DNA from: Moorena bouillonii PNG
GTDB taxonomy: Bacteria > Cyanobacteriota > Cyanobacteriia > Cyanobacteriales > Coleofasciculaceae
DNA length: 47,228 nt
Direction of reading: 5' to 3'
Assembly (NCBI RefSeq): GCF_001942495.1
Contig: NZ_MKZS01000001.1
Location: 4,296,436 to 4,343,663, forward strand
How positions within the stretch are numbered: position 1 is the stretch's first letter; each line of letters begins with the position of its first letter. The notes beneath the pieces were generated by a model, which worked only from the letters and a program-made list of their open reading frames with translations, did no database searches and was not told the origin of the DNA. The position numbers and the translations under genes are program-made. Below are positions 33,219 through 42,324 of the stretch, piece after piece.

Positions 33219-35267
33219 TCAAAATGGCCACAACCGTTGCAGCAATCGCCAAATTTTAACCACTAGCTCTTCTATCCAAAGCATGGTGATGTCTAACCAC
33301 TCCAACACTCGTTCTAAAGGATGTTTAACATATCCTTCTGGAGTTGCTTTAGTGTCAATGCAGTCTTGATTGGGCTCTACATCACTATGGTTTCTAGAGT
33401 TAGCGATCGCGCCATTTTCTCCTCCCTTGACTCCTTTAACCTTGTTGCTACCAGAATTAACAACTGCTAGAGGTTGATGTTTAGATTTTTTGGGAGTATT
33501 TTTTCCTAAATTAGACTGAATTTGCGATAGGTCTGGTGATTTTTCAGTCCTGGAATTTTTAGTCTGGGTGATGGATGGTTTGGGTTGAACGTTTGAGGAT
33601 TTATTTCTTGAGATAATCAGCTTACCTGGAGCCTTTAGTAAGTTCAGGTATCGCTTAAAGAGGGTCCAAATAGACTTTTCTGACTTCACAGGAATCTTGC
33701 TGTTGAATCCTTCTGGTAACTGATGTCTAGATTGAAGATTAGCAACCGGTAATTCTGCCTGATTTCCGGAGTTGGAGGTTGAGGAATATAAATTTTGGTA
33801 GTGGTCAGATCCATCTGGGTTGCCCCATAAATCATTATCGGATAACCAAGGATCAAGTTCATCTGATTTAGACCGAGATGCTGTTGAGGTGGATGGTTTT
33901 AATGACGGGGAAAGTGGAGGGGAATTATCTCCTGATAGCTGATGGGCTTCTGGGTATAAATCATTGCTGTTTGCTCCTGGTAAACCCTCTCCAGAACCAG
34001 AAGTAATTTCGGATTGTTCTGAGGAACCAGTCAAACTAAAATTAGATGATTTTCTACCAAAGAAATAGTCAACCGCAGCATAGATTAAGCTTAAGAGTTT
34101 AAGTCGGTTAGTGTCAGACCCTGCGGTTACCTCCTCTGAGCTATTAGGCTTAATAAATGGTTTTTGTAGGGCTTGAATCAGCTGATTAGTACTCTGGCGA
34201 AGGGTTAGGGGGATTTGCTTACTCAGTTTAACCACCACTTCCGATCGTTGTACTAATTGGTGTGATTCCAGTTCCAGCAATTTGTTATCCAGGAAAGTTA
34301 ATAGGTCTTGAATTGGGCTAGAAGGTGATAGCTGGAATGGTTTGGGTTTAATTTGTCGGTGATTAGAGGTGGCTGATTGACCCTTGGAAACAGCTCGTTC
34401 GCGTAGCGTGCGCGTAGCGCTAATGATCCTCGATTCCCCGAAAAGATTAATTGCGATCGCTACAGGACTAGTTTGCACCCAGGCCATCAATCGCCAGAAT
34501 AGCCTGATGGGTGGAAAAATAGGGGGGTGATCTAAGGTAGCAAGGGAAGGGGATGCTTTTTTGCCCTCTAAGGAGTGGGCTAAACGCCATTTACGCAGTA
34601 AGTCAGCCACCTCCCAGCTGATTCTGGATGTTAGTTTTTGCTGCTGCTGGGGTGTCAATATATCCAGAATTTGATTTTCCATTGTCACCAGCACTAGACC
34701 CCTGTTGTCCAATAAACAAGCTACTCCCTGAATCAGCATATGCTCATTGGTTGGGGTTTGAGCTGGGGTTTGATTTGGGGTTGCCCATTGTCCTGGGGTT
34801 ACAGCTTGCCCATTATTTAGGCTTACTACAGGTTGCCCGTTATTTAGGTATGTTCCCCTTTGCCGTTCGATTAGGATAGGTTGCCCGTTATTGAGGGTTA
34901 CAGGTTGTCCGTTCGACGGTTTTAGGTTCTCTAGATCAAGTTCAAGGGTAAACTTGCCAAGGTTCAACTCTTGTAAAACTCGCTGAATTGCTGTATCTGC
35001 TTCTGGCGGTGTTTCTTGGGGCTGGGTGTGGTTAAATGTCCTTAATTGGGGCAATCCAGCTTTTACCGAAGAAGAGATTTGACGCCCAGCGGATAAACTA
35101 GCTTGCACCAGCAGGTACACCGGATAAAGTAAAATTTGTCCTCCCCATACCCCTGCAACCTTTAAATGGCGTATTGTACGTTGAACTTGGTCAACAAACC
35201 GTTGAGATTGTCGATTGATAAAGTTAAACAATCTACTGCGATAGGGACCGTTGGCAGGGGAAGACAT
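33219..35267 (-). CDS. Unknown cyanobacterial protein, 682 residues
   Basis: I do not recognise a named family. The N-terminus (1-65) is basic with a hydrophobic stretch VWGGQILLYPVYLLVQASL that could lie on or in a membrane. Residues about 115-165 hold four NNGQP-type repeats (LNNGQPVTL, LNNGQPVVS). A conserved-looking core at 175-235 (MLIQGVACLLDNRGLVLVT... ISWEVADLLRKWRL) may be the functional part. The rest is Ser/Asn/Pro-rich. The C-terminus ends in an amphipathic helix WIEELVVKIWRLLQRLWPF. About residues 283-290 are read from a GTTCGCGTAGCG repeat (34397-34420). Function unknown; the long open frame with consistent codon use supports a real gene. Confidence 0.7.
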   Translation of the reverse strand: MSSPANGPYRSRLFNFINRQSQRFVDQVQRTIRHLKVAGVWGGQILLYPVYLLVQASLSAGRQISSSVKAGLPQLRTFNHTQPQETPPEADTAIQRVLQELNLGKFTLELDLENLKPSNGQPVTLNNGQPILIERQRGTYLNNGQPVVSLNNGQAVTPGQWATPNQTPAQTPTNEHMLIQGVACLLDNRGLVLVTMENQILDILTPQQQQKLTSRISWEVADLLRKWRLAHSLEGKKASPSLATLDHPPIFPPIRLFWRLMAWVQTSPVAIAINLFGESRIISATRTLRERAVSKGQSATSNHRQIKPKPFQLSPSSPIQDLLTFLDNKLLELESHQLVQRSEVVVKLSKQIPLTLRQSTNQLIQALQKPFIKPNSSEEVTAGSDTNRLKLLSLIYAAVDYFFGRKSSNFSLTGSSEQSEITSGSGEGLPGANSNDLYPEAHQLSGDNSPPLSPSLKPSTSTASRSKSDELDPWLSDNDLWGNPDGSDHYQNLYSSTSNSGNQAELPVANLQSRHQLPEGFNSKIPVKSEKSIWTLFKRYLNLLKAPGKLIISRNKSSNVQPKPSITQTKNSRTEKSPDLSQIQSNLGKNTPKKSKHQPLAVVNSGSNKVKGVKGGENGAIANSRNHSDVEPNQDCIDTKATPEGYVKHPLERVLEWLDITMLWIEELVVKIWRLLQRLWPF

Positions 35268-35760
35268 GATGGTTATTGTTTGGGTGAGGGATTAGCTAGC
35301 TGATAGACATTTAAGCTGCATATATAGCAATTATTATTTGGATGAGGTACAGAGTTGTGGGTTTTAGGGAGCAGGGAGCAGGGAGCAGGGAGCAGGGAGT
35401 AGGTAAGAGGGCAGAGGTAAAAAATTTTGTGTACCTCATAGTTATTAGAAAGGCTATATACCAGGAAGTGGTTATGGGTTGACAGTTGATGGTTAGTTAA
35501 AGGTTAACTGTCAATAAACTACCAATAACAAATTAATGATAACCTGTTGCGCATTTAAAATTGAATATTATTCCGTTATCAAAAAAACTCTCAAACCCTT
35601 TCCCCTGCTCTGATAAAAAGAGAATTTAAATGAAAACTAGCTGATCAGGTACACAGGATTGTTTCCCGATTCCCGATTCCCGATTCCCGATTCCCGATTC
35701 CCGATTCCCTAACACCCAGAACGAAAGTACCTCAACGAATTGAAAACCGCTGTCAACCAA
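35268..35760. other. Repeat-rich gap between the 682-residue gene and the mannosidase
   Basis: It holds GGGAGCA heptamers (35370-35401), an AT-rich stretch with CAGTTGATGGTTAGTTAAAG, and GATTCCC heptamers (35663-35711) ending 50 bp before the mannosidase ATG. Both promoters must lie here but no clear boxes are seen. Confidence 0.6.
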
Positions 35761-38700
35761 ATGGATCAGATTAAGATTATTGATGGTATTAATGATGCGA
35801 TCGCAAAACTCCGTGCTTTAACTCAAGCCAATGTTCAGCAGGGTTGGCGATACTGTAACGGAGATATTCCTTACCCTCTGGCAACTCAACCACAGACCTG
35901 GGAGAAGTGGTCAATAGCCCAACGTAATGACAAGGATTACATTATTTGGTCTGCTGGAAGACAAGTGATGTGGTTGAGTCAACGATTCCTAGTGCCCCAG
36001 GATTTGCAGCGCTATCCTTTATCGGGCTTAGGATTACGTTTGGTATTGACCTGGTGGGCAGAATCCGCTGAGATTTTTCTCAACGGTCAGCTGGTACAAG
36101 AGGGGGATTTGTTTGATTCCTCCACAAGGATGCTGCTCAATTCAACAGTAGTGCCAGGGGAAGAGTTTGCCGTAGCCCTAAGGTTGGTTAGTCCTGGTCA
36201 TGATATCGGCGGATTAATGCGATCGCAAATCCTCTACGAAGCCACCAATGATATCGATCCAGGCTTTGTAGCTGATGAATTGACTATCTTACAAAAGTAT
36301 AGCGCTAGTTTTGAACCAGAACAATTAGCGACTCTAGCTAAGGCTGTGGCTGAGATTGATTGGGAAATGGTGTCACAGCCGACAGAATTTATGCGATCGC
36401 TTACCCGATTGCGCCAACAACTCAGTACAATTGAAAATTCAAACTTCAGAATTCAAAATAGTCAAAACTCTATCCAAATGCTAGGTCATGCTCACCTTGA
36501 TTTGGCTTGGTTATGGCCAGTCAGCGAGACCTGGGACGTAGCTGTGCGTACCTTTGAATCAGTATTAAAGCTACAGCAAGAATTTCCAGATTTCACCTTT
36601 TGCCATACCACCCCTGCCCTTTATGCTTGGATAGAACAGCATCGCCCTGACTTATTTAAAAGGATAAAACAACAAGTAGCTGCTGGTCGTTGGGAAATTG
36701 TGGGGGGGATGTGGGTAGAACCGGAATTAAATTTAATTGATGGTGAATCAATTGTCCGACAAATCCTCTATGCTCAACGTTACGTCCAGAAAACCTTCGG
36801 TCAGTTAACCACAGTGGCATGGGTAACGGATAGTTTTGGCTTCTGTTGGCAACTACCTCAATTACTCAAACAGGGTGGAATTGACTACTTCGTGACCCAG
36901 AAGCTGCAATGGAACGATACCACCAAATTTCCCTATGGTGCTTTCTGGTGGCAGTCTCCCGATGGCAGCCAAATCTTCAGCCTGATGTCTCCCCCTAACG
37001 TTGCTGGTGTGATGGATACAAATCCCATTACTATGGCAAGCTACGCTATTGATTGGGAAATTCAAACCTCACTCAAGGATGCGTTTTGGTTGCCTGGTGT
37101 GGGAGATCATGGTGGTGGTCCCACCAGGGATATGTTACAAGTAGCAAGGCGTTGGCAGAAATCCCCATTCTTCCCAAAGCTGGAATTTACCACCGCCAGT
37201 GACTATTTGTTTAAGGTTAGTAGGTTGAAGGTTAGCAGGTTGAAGGTTAGCAGGTTGTTCGCGAAGCGTGGCCTTTTGGCCAAGGTTGCAGGTTGTATTG
37301 AGAACCTTCAAGCTTTAACTCCAACCAACCTTACACAGAGTGTCGCAAGTGTCGCAAGTGTGAGGGGAGAAGAAATTAAAGGAGGGGGGAAAGGCCAAAG
37401 CCAAACCACTAAAGAGATTCCGGTCTGGAATGATGAACTCTATCTAGAATTCCATCGGGGTTGCTATACCACTCACGCTGACCAAAAGCGCTATCTACGT
37501 CGTTGTGAGGGGTTATTGTACCAAGCAGAACTGTTTGCAGCCCTGAAAACCATTGCGACAGGACAAGCTTATCCTAAGACTGAACTAGAGGAAGCCTGGA
37601 AAAAGGTGTTATTTAATCAGTTCCACGACATCTTACCAGGAACATCGATTCCGGAAGTCTTTGTAGACGCTAATCAGGCTTGGCAGGAAGTCGAGGAGGT
37701 GACGGGAGAGATATTGGAGGAATCATTAAATGCGATCGCATCCAAGATCACCTTACCACCACCACCCAAACCCAATGCTCAAGCCATTATTGTCTTTAAT
37801 CCTCTCAATTGGCAGCGTTCAGAAGTAATTGCTGTTTGTTTAGCTATTTCGTTACCTGTTTCCATACCGGTCGGGTCAATCGAATGGGAAGTGTATGACT
37901 GTTTTGGGGAAAAGATAGTCTCTCAAGTTAGTCACTATCAAGCCCAGCAAATCCAAAACCATGACAATAACAATGACAATCTCTCCTATAGTCAGATAGA
38001 ATTGCTGTTTCTAGCCAGTAATATTCCTTCGGTAGGATATCGTGTTTTTTGGTTATGTAGCAATGATGTGGGCGTTGCTGATTCTGGGTATGATTTTGCC
38101 CCCCTAGCCCCCCAATTTTGGGGGGTACAAAACTCTCAAAGTCCCCCAAAGTTGGGGGATTTAGGGGGCTTTACCAAAACCAAACAATCACGAATTCATA
38201 CTTCAATTCAGCAACGCCATGATGTGGACTTGAACTTAGAGCTACGTCCCGATTCCCGATTCCCGATTCCCGATTCCCGATTCCCGATTCCCGATTCCCG
38301 ATTCCCAATTCCCGATTCCCAACTCCCGATTGAAGATTTCGTGTTAGAGAATCAATACCTACGAGTAGTGGTAGACCGAGAAACTGGAGAGTTGAGTAGT
38401 GTCTTCGATCAGGTTAATCAGCGGGAAGTGCTTAGTGGTCCTGGGAATAAGCTACAAGCTTTCCAGGATAGTAGTCAATATTGGGATGCATGGAATATAG
38501 ACCCAAATTATGCTGACCATCCTTTGCCGAGCACTGAGCTGATCGGGATCGAGTGGATTGAAACCGGAGTATTGCGTCAGCGTTTGCGAGTGGTGCGTCG
38601 GCTGATGCGATCGCAATTTTGTCAGGACTATATCCTCTCAGCTGAATCTCCAGTCCTCAAAATTGCCACTACCGTAGACTGGCAGGAACGCCATGTATTA

Positions 38701-39417
38701 GTCAAAGCTGCTTTTCCATTAGCCATTGATGCCGATTATGTGTCCTATGAGATGCCTTGTGGGGTAATTCAACGTTCTACTAGACCCCAAACCCCTGCTG
38801 AGCAAGCTAAATGGGAAGTACCTGCTCTGCGCTGGGCAGACTTGAGTGATCAAACCTATGGTGTCAGTTTGCTGAATGATTGCAAATACGGCTATGATGC
38901 CCAGGCTTCCCAATTACGTCTAACATTGCTTCGCTCTCCCACTTGGCCCGATCCTGAAACTGATCAAGGCATCCACCAATTCACCTATGCTTTGTATCCT
39001 CATCAAGGCAGTTGGCGTTCTGCAGATACAATTTACCTAGCATACCAACTTAATTTACCATTTTTAGGGTTACTTTCGTCTCCCGCTAATAGTTCTATTT
39101 TCAGTAATAATGTCAGTAATAATTATCAACCTTCTTTACCATCAACCGGACAACTATTAAATTTGTCAGCCAAGACTTTAATTTTGATGGCACTTAAACA
39201 ATCCGAAGATATCCCTGATCAATGGATTCTCAGGTGTTATGAATCTCATGGGGAGTCAGCGAATTTATCCTTGGTGAGTGATTTGGGATTAAAAGTAGTT
39301 CACCCAGTTGATTTATTGGAAAGACCGATTAGTGTATCAGAACCATCACCTGATGAAAAAGTAGTTAAGATAGAGCCTTGGAAAATAACTAGTTTAGCAG
39401 TTAAATCCATAACCTAG
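35761..39417 (+). CDS. Alpha-mannosidase, glycoside hydrolase family 38
   Basis: A protein of 1218 residues from ATG 35761 (a TTG at 35740 is a possible but weaker start). It should cleave alpha-mannosides with a Zn-bound, retaining mechanism. Zn and substrate ligands are in GHAHLDLAWLWP (H243, H245 region, D247); the nucleophile is D357 in WVTDSFGF; GDHGGGPTRD and LEFHRGCYTTHADQKR are also typical. Three repeat insertions are read in frame: about residues 483-545 (37205-37390), 768-820 (a 148-bp MITE) and 830-856 (a GATTCCC heptamer array giving PDSRFPI repeats). They fall in linkers or between domains, so activity may survive. This makes it longer than most bacterial relatives. Confidence 0.92.
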   Translation: MDQIKIIDGINDAIAKLRALTQANVQQGWRYCNGDIPYPLATQPQTWEKWSIAQRNDKDYIIWSAGRQVMWLSQRFLVPQDLQRYPLSGLGLRLVLTWWAESAEIFLNGQLVQEGDLFDSSTRMLLNSTVVPGEEFAVALRLVSPGHDIGGLMRSQILYEATNDIDPGFVADELTILQKYSASFEPEQLATLAKAVAEIDWEMVSQPTEFMRSLTRLRQQLSTIENSNFRIQNSQNSIQMLGHAHLDLAWLWPVSETWDVAVRTFESVLKLQQEFPDFTFCHTTPALYAWIEQHRPDLFKRIKQQVAAGRWEIVGGMWVEPELNLIDGESIVRQILYAQRYVQKTFGQLTTVAWVTDSFGFCWQLPQLLKQGGIDYFVTQKLQWNDTTKFPYGAFWWQSPDGSQIFSLMSPPNVAGVMDTNPITMASYAIDWEIQTSLKDAFWLPGVGDHGGGPTRDMLQVARRWQKSPFFPKLEFTTASDYLFKVSRLKVSRLKVSRLFAKRGLLAKVAGCIENLQALTPTNLTQSVASVASVRGEEIKGGGKGQSQTTKEIPVWNDELYLEFHRGCYTTHADQKRYLRRCEGLLYQAELFAALKTIATGQAYPKTELEEAWKKVLFNQFHDILPGTSIPEVFVDANQAWQEVEEVTGEILEESLNAIASKITLPPPPKPNAQAIIVFNPLNWQRSEVIAVCLAISLPVSIPVGSIEWEVYDCFGEKIVSQVSHYQAQQIQNHDNNNDNLSYSQIELLFLASNIPSVGYRVFWLCSNDVGVADSGYDFAPLAPQFWGVQNSQSPPKLGDLGGFTKTKQSRIHTSIQQRHDVDLNLELRPDSRFPIPDSRFPIPDSRFPIPDSQLPIEDFVLENQYLRVVVDRETGELSSVFDQVNQREVLSGPGNKLQAFQDSSQYWDAWNIDPNYADHPLPSTELIGIEWIETGVLRQRLRVVRRLMRSQFCQDYILSAESPVLKIATTVDWQERHVLVKAAFPLAIDADYVSYEMPCGVIQRSTRPQTPAEQAKWEVPALRWADLSDQTYGVSLLNDCKYGYDAQASQLRLTLLRSPTWPDPETDQGIHQFTYALYPHQGSWRSADTIYLAYQLNLPFLGLLSSPANSSIFSNNVSNNYQPSLPSTGQLLNLSAKTLILMALKQSEDIPDQWILRCYESHGESANLSLVSDLGLKVVHPVDLLERPISVSEPSPDEKVVKIEPWKITSLAVKSIT
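37213..37285. repeat. 15-bp tandem repeats plus palindromic insert in the mannosidase gene
   Basis: Three imperfect copies of AAGGTTAGCAGGTTG are followed by GTTCGCGAAGCGTGGCC and TTTTGGCCAAGG (37257-37285), a member of the repeat family that breaks the gene at 32021. It is read as VSRLKVSRLKVSRLFAKRGL, then LAKV. Confidence 0.8.
38071..38218. mobile_element. 148-bp MITE with inverted ends and 8-bp target duplication
   Basis: The ends GGCGTTGCTGA and TCAGCAACGCC are inverted repeats, extended by further partial pairing. It is flanked by ATGATGTG at 38063-38070 and 38219-38226, an exact 8-bp direct repeat. Element plus one duplication is 156 bp, a multiple of three with no stop, so the mannosidase frame stays open. 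The core has CCCCCCTAGCCCCCCAATTT and GATTTAGGGGGCTTT. A longer relative is at 22430-22595. There is no gene inside. Confidence 0.92.
38251..38327. repeat. Eleven heptamers (GATTCCC) inside the mannosidase gene
   Basis: Eight exact GATTCCC units followed by AATTCCC, GATTCCC and AACTCCC. Three units make 21 bp, so the protein shows a seven-residue repeat PDSRFPI. The same heptamer occurs outside genes at 33133, 35663 and 43943. Confidence 0.9.
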
Positions 39418-39419
39418 AA

Positions 39420-39660
39420 GGGAGTAGGGAGGTAAGCTATCAGCTATCAGCTATCAGTTATCAGCTATCAGCTATCAGCTATCAGCTATCAGCTTAAGCG
39501 CTACGCGCACGCTACGCGAACAGTTATCAGCTAAAGGCTGAGGGCTGAGGGCTGAGGGCTGACGGCTGACTAATGTTCGCGTAGCGTTGGCGTAAAATAT
39601 AGGTTGAAGGCTGAAGGCTGAGGGCTGAGGGCTGACGGCTGACGGCTGTTGGCGTAGCCT
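39420..39660. repeat. Heptamer and palindromic repeats between the mannosidase and dnaN
   Basis: Runs of CAGCTAT, GGGCTGA and GGCTGAC units are broken three times by GCGTAGCG-type palindromes (39496-39520, 39573-39594, 39649-39671). They fill the gap between two convergent genes. Confidence 0.85.
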
Positions 39661-39681
39661 GCGCGTAGCGCATATCCTTAC

Positions 39682-40863
39682 CTATTTCCTAATTTGAACT
39701 GGCATAATCAAATAGGTCATCTTCAATCCCCCTAGAGGCTTAAAAATTACAGGACTATTAGCTTCATTCATATGCATTGAAATCTCAGAGCTAGAAAGCG
39801 CCTTTAAGCCATCAATTAAGTACTTAACATTAAAAGCAATTTCCAAACTATCACCCGATATTTCTACTTCCATTGACTCCCGACCACTACCCAAATCCTT
39901 TGCCTCTACCGAGAGATTAAGCCGCTGGTTAACACTATCAATATTAAACTTGACAATATTATTTTTCTGGTCAGCTAACACTGCAATCCGTTCTACTGCA
40001 CTGAGTAATTGACGGCGATCTAGAATGATCTGACGCTCAAAGTGTTTCGGAAGCAGCTGATGATAGGAAGGGTACTGTCCTTCCAAAGTTCGGCTTGTTA
40101 AACGCTGTTCTCCCCCTTGACAAACAATCTGACCAGGTTCAAACTGAATCGCAATAGTATCCTGAGCTTGAGCCTTAGATACTATCCGCTCCAACTCCCG
40201 TAACGCTCTAGCTGGTAAAGTAAATTCTAGGGGGAAATCATGATCATCCAATTCTTGAGTAGTTTTAGTCGTGGCACTTTCCTGTATTCTCCGATTAGTT
40301 TCCACAACTGCTAGTCGGTGACCGTCGGTAGCAGCAAATTCCAAGTTGTCCGACTTTACAGTAAGGTGAACCCCCGTCAGCACTTGCTTAGTTTCATCAG
40401 AACTGGTGGCAAATAAAGAACCCTGCAATCCAATCTTTAAGACTTCTACAGGAAGATGAACCGCAACGGATGCGTTAACTTCCGGCAGTTCCGGGAATTC
40501 CTCAGAACTCATTCCTCGAACCTGATAACGTCCAGTAGCTGAGGTTAAGGTCACAATCAGGCTATCACTGTCTGTACCTTTACCATCATCCTCTAGAGTA
40601 ATTTCCCCTGAAGGTAGACGGGAGACAATATCATTGAGCAGTTTGGCTGGCAGGGTAATTTCCCCTCCTGTCTCAACGTCAGCCTTAAAGCTAGTCTGGA
40701 TACCCACGCTAAGGTCGAAAGCAGTTAGTAGCACCCGCTGATTTTTTTGGTCTGCTTCTAACAAAACATTACCCAGCACAGGATGAGTAGGGCGAGAAGG
40801 GACTACCCGACTCACTAGTGAAAGGTTTGTATTGAGGTCACTTTGACTGCAAACCAGTTTCAT
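39682..40863 (-). CDS. dnaN: DNA polymerase III beta sliding clamp
   Basis: A protein of 393 residues from the ATG at 40863, where homology begins (MKLVCSQSDLNTNLSLVSRV). An upstream start at 40941 would add an unrelated 26-residue leader. The three-domain clamp pattern is complete: TLPAKLLNDIVSRLP, FAATDGHRLAVVE and the C-terminal PLGGLKMTYLIMPVQI. It keeps the polymerase on DNA and recruits many repair proteins. It lies downstream of dnaA in the same direction, but two nested insertion sequences now separate them. Confidence 0.97.
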   Translation of the reverse strand: MKLVCSQSDLNTNLSLVSRVVPSRPTHPVLGNVLLEADQKNQRVLLTAFDLSVGIQTSFKADVETGGEITLPAKLLNDIVSRLPSGEITLEDDGKGTDSDSLIVTLTSATGRYQVRGMSSEEFPELPEVNASVAVHLPVEVLKIGLQGSLFATSSDETKQVLTGVHLTVKSDNLEFAATDGHRLAVVETNRRIQESATTKTTQELDDHDFPLEFTLPARALRELERIVSKAQAQDTIAIQFEPGQIVCQGGEQRLTSRTLEGQYPSYHQLLPKHFERQIILDRRQLLSAVERIAVLADQKNNIVKFNIDSVNQRLNLSVEAKDLGSGRESMEVEISGDSLEIAFNVKYLIDGLKALSSSEISMHMNEANSPVIFKPLGGLKMTYLIMPVQIRK

Positions 40864-41050
40864 GATTGGTTTTCTAATGGGTCTTGCTTTAGCAAAGAAC
40901 CATAGTACTCGATTAGTAATGTTTCTACAAAACCACCTCAAAAACCTAAGTATATGCGCTACGCGCAGGCTACGCCAACAGTGGTCAGTAGTCAGGGGTC
41001 AGCCTTCAGCTCATAGCACCTCAAGTAGCGATGCAGGGGGTAGCCCATAG
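40864..41050. other. dnaN upstream region next to the IS
   Basis: About 190 bp between the dnaN start and the IS4 target site. It contains GCGCTACGCGCAGGCTACGC (40953-40972), a palindromic repeat, and GGTCAGT heptamers. With the IS in place, this short stretch must carry any native dnaN promoter. Confidence 0.5.
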
Positions 41051-41129
41051 GCTGATAGCCATTGGTGACAAGTTAAGCAAAAGAGCAATTTGTCAAGTAC
41101 TTTCCAGAAATTGCTGTATCCTTTACTAG

Positions 41130-42004
41130 GGCATGTCGTCAGTTAGAGAATTGACAACCAGTCAGTGCAGCTATAGAACTGAGGGGAGTCAGGAAAACTC
41201 AACTAAGGAGGAAGTAATGCGTCGGTATGCCTTGCGTCTTGGATCAGTGGGAGCGAATTAAGGATATGCTACCTGGCCAGGAGGGCGCTTGTTGGTGGAA
41301 ATGCCAAAGATAACCGCCTATTTGTTGAAGCCGTACTGTACCGATACCGTGCAGGTATTCCGTGGCGTGATTTGCCGGAGAGGTTTGGCGATTTTCGGTC
41401 TGTGCACAAGCGTCATAGCCTAGGGTCTGAAAGTGGTGTGATAGAACGTGTATTCAAGACACTCTCATTAGATGCAGACAACGAGTACGCTGCGCTCGAC
41501 GAACACGATTGTACGCGCTCATCAACGAGGGTGCTGGTGCAAAAAAAAACACCAGACGATAAACCATTAACACAAGCAATTGGACGCAGTAAGGGTGGTT
41601 TATCTACCAAAATTCATGCCACCTGTGATGCACGCTAGTAATCCCACAGGGTTTCATCTGACCCCCGGTCAAGCACATGATTTGCAGGGAGCTGATGCGT
41701 TACGCGGGTGGTATACATGAGATTGGTGCACTGCTTGCAGACAAGGCTTACGATGCGACAGAGCGGGTGCTCAAACGATTAAAAGAAGCTGACTGCCAAG
41801 CTGTCATTCCTCCTAAAGTCAATCGTACTCAACTTTGAACATATGACTTGCACATGTATAAGTGGCGTCATCTGATCGAAAACTTTTTTCAGAAACTTAA
41901 GCAATACAGGGCAATAGCAACTCGCGCTTGATAAAACTGCTCGTAATTTTTTGGGAGCCATTCATCTCGCCGCTTCTGTCATCTGGCTTAACTGACGACA
42001 TGCC
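41130..42004 (+). mobile_element. IS5-family element nested in the IS4 element
   Basis: Perfect 16-bp inverted ends GGCATGTCGTCAGTTA (41130-41145) and TAACTGACGACATGCC (41989-42004). CTAG flanks both sides (41126-41129 and 42005-42008), fitting the YTAR-type targets of IS5 relatives. Length 875 bp. The ends are intact although the transposase is broken. Confidence 0.88.
41217..41995 (+). pseudogene. IS5-family transposase, multiply frameshifted
   Basis: It starts at ATG 41217 after AAGGAGGA. Homology jumps between frames: MRRYALRLGS, then DQWERIKDMLPGQEG, then DNRLFVEAVLYRYRAGIPWR and DLPERFGDFRSVHKRHS. After a gap come SLDADNEYAALD, IGRSKGGLSTKIHATCDA, HDLQGADAL, ADKAYDATERVLKRLKEADC and HLIENFFQKLKQYRAIATR. 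Several frameshifts and a missing segment near 41430 make it inactive. Confidence 0.88.
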
Positions 42005-42020
42005 CTAGGTAAACTATTCA

Positions 42021-42251
42021 GTGCGTACGCTAACCCCAAACTGTGCGTACGCTAACCCCAAACTGTGCGTACGCTAACCCCAAACTGTGCGTACGCTAAC
42101 CCCAAACTGTGCGTACGCTAACCCCAAACTGTGCGTACGCTAACCCCAAACTGTGCGTACGCTAACCCCAAACTGTGCGTACGCTAACCCCAAACTGTGC
42201 GTACGCTAACCCCAAACTGTGCGTACGCTAACCCCAAACTGTGCGTACGCT
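42021..42251. repeat. Ten 22-bp tandem repeats plus a partial copy
   Basis: The unit GTGCGTACGCTAACCCCAAACT is repeated ten times without a single change (42021-42240), followed by 11 bases of an eleventh copy. The unit holds the palindrome GCGTACGC. No spacers, so not CRISPR. It lies between the nested IS and the transposase start, within the IS4 element. Confidence 0.97.
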
Positions 42252-42324
42252 TCGAGCACCAGCATATGCGGCTCGCGAACCGTAGACTAACTGAAGTATC
42301 GGTGGTTATAAAGGTAAAAAGAGA

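Noticed and set aside
40864-40941. Upstream start for dnaN adding 26 residues
   Set aside because: The beta-clamp family begins at MKLVCSQ; the extension lies in the intergenic region and is not clamp-like.
42021-42251. Possible CRISPR array
   Set aside because: Units are contiguous with no spacers and no cas genes are in the window.
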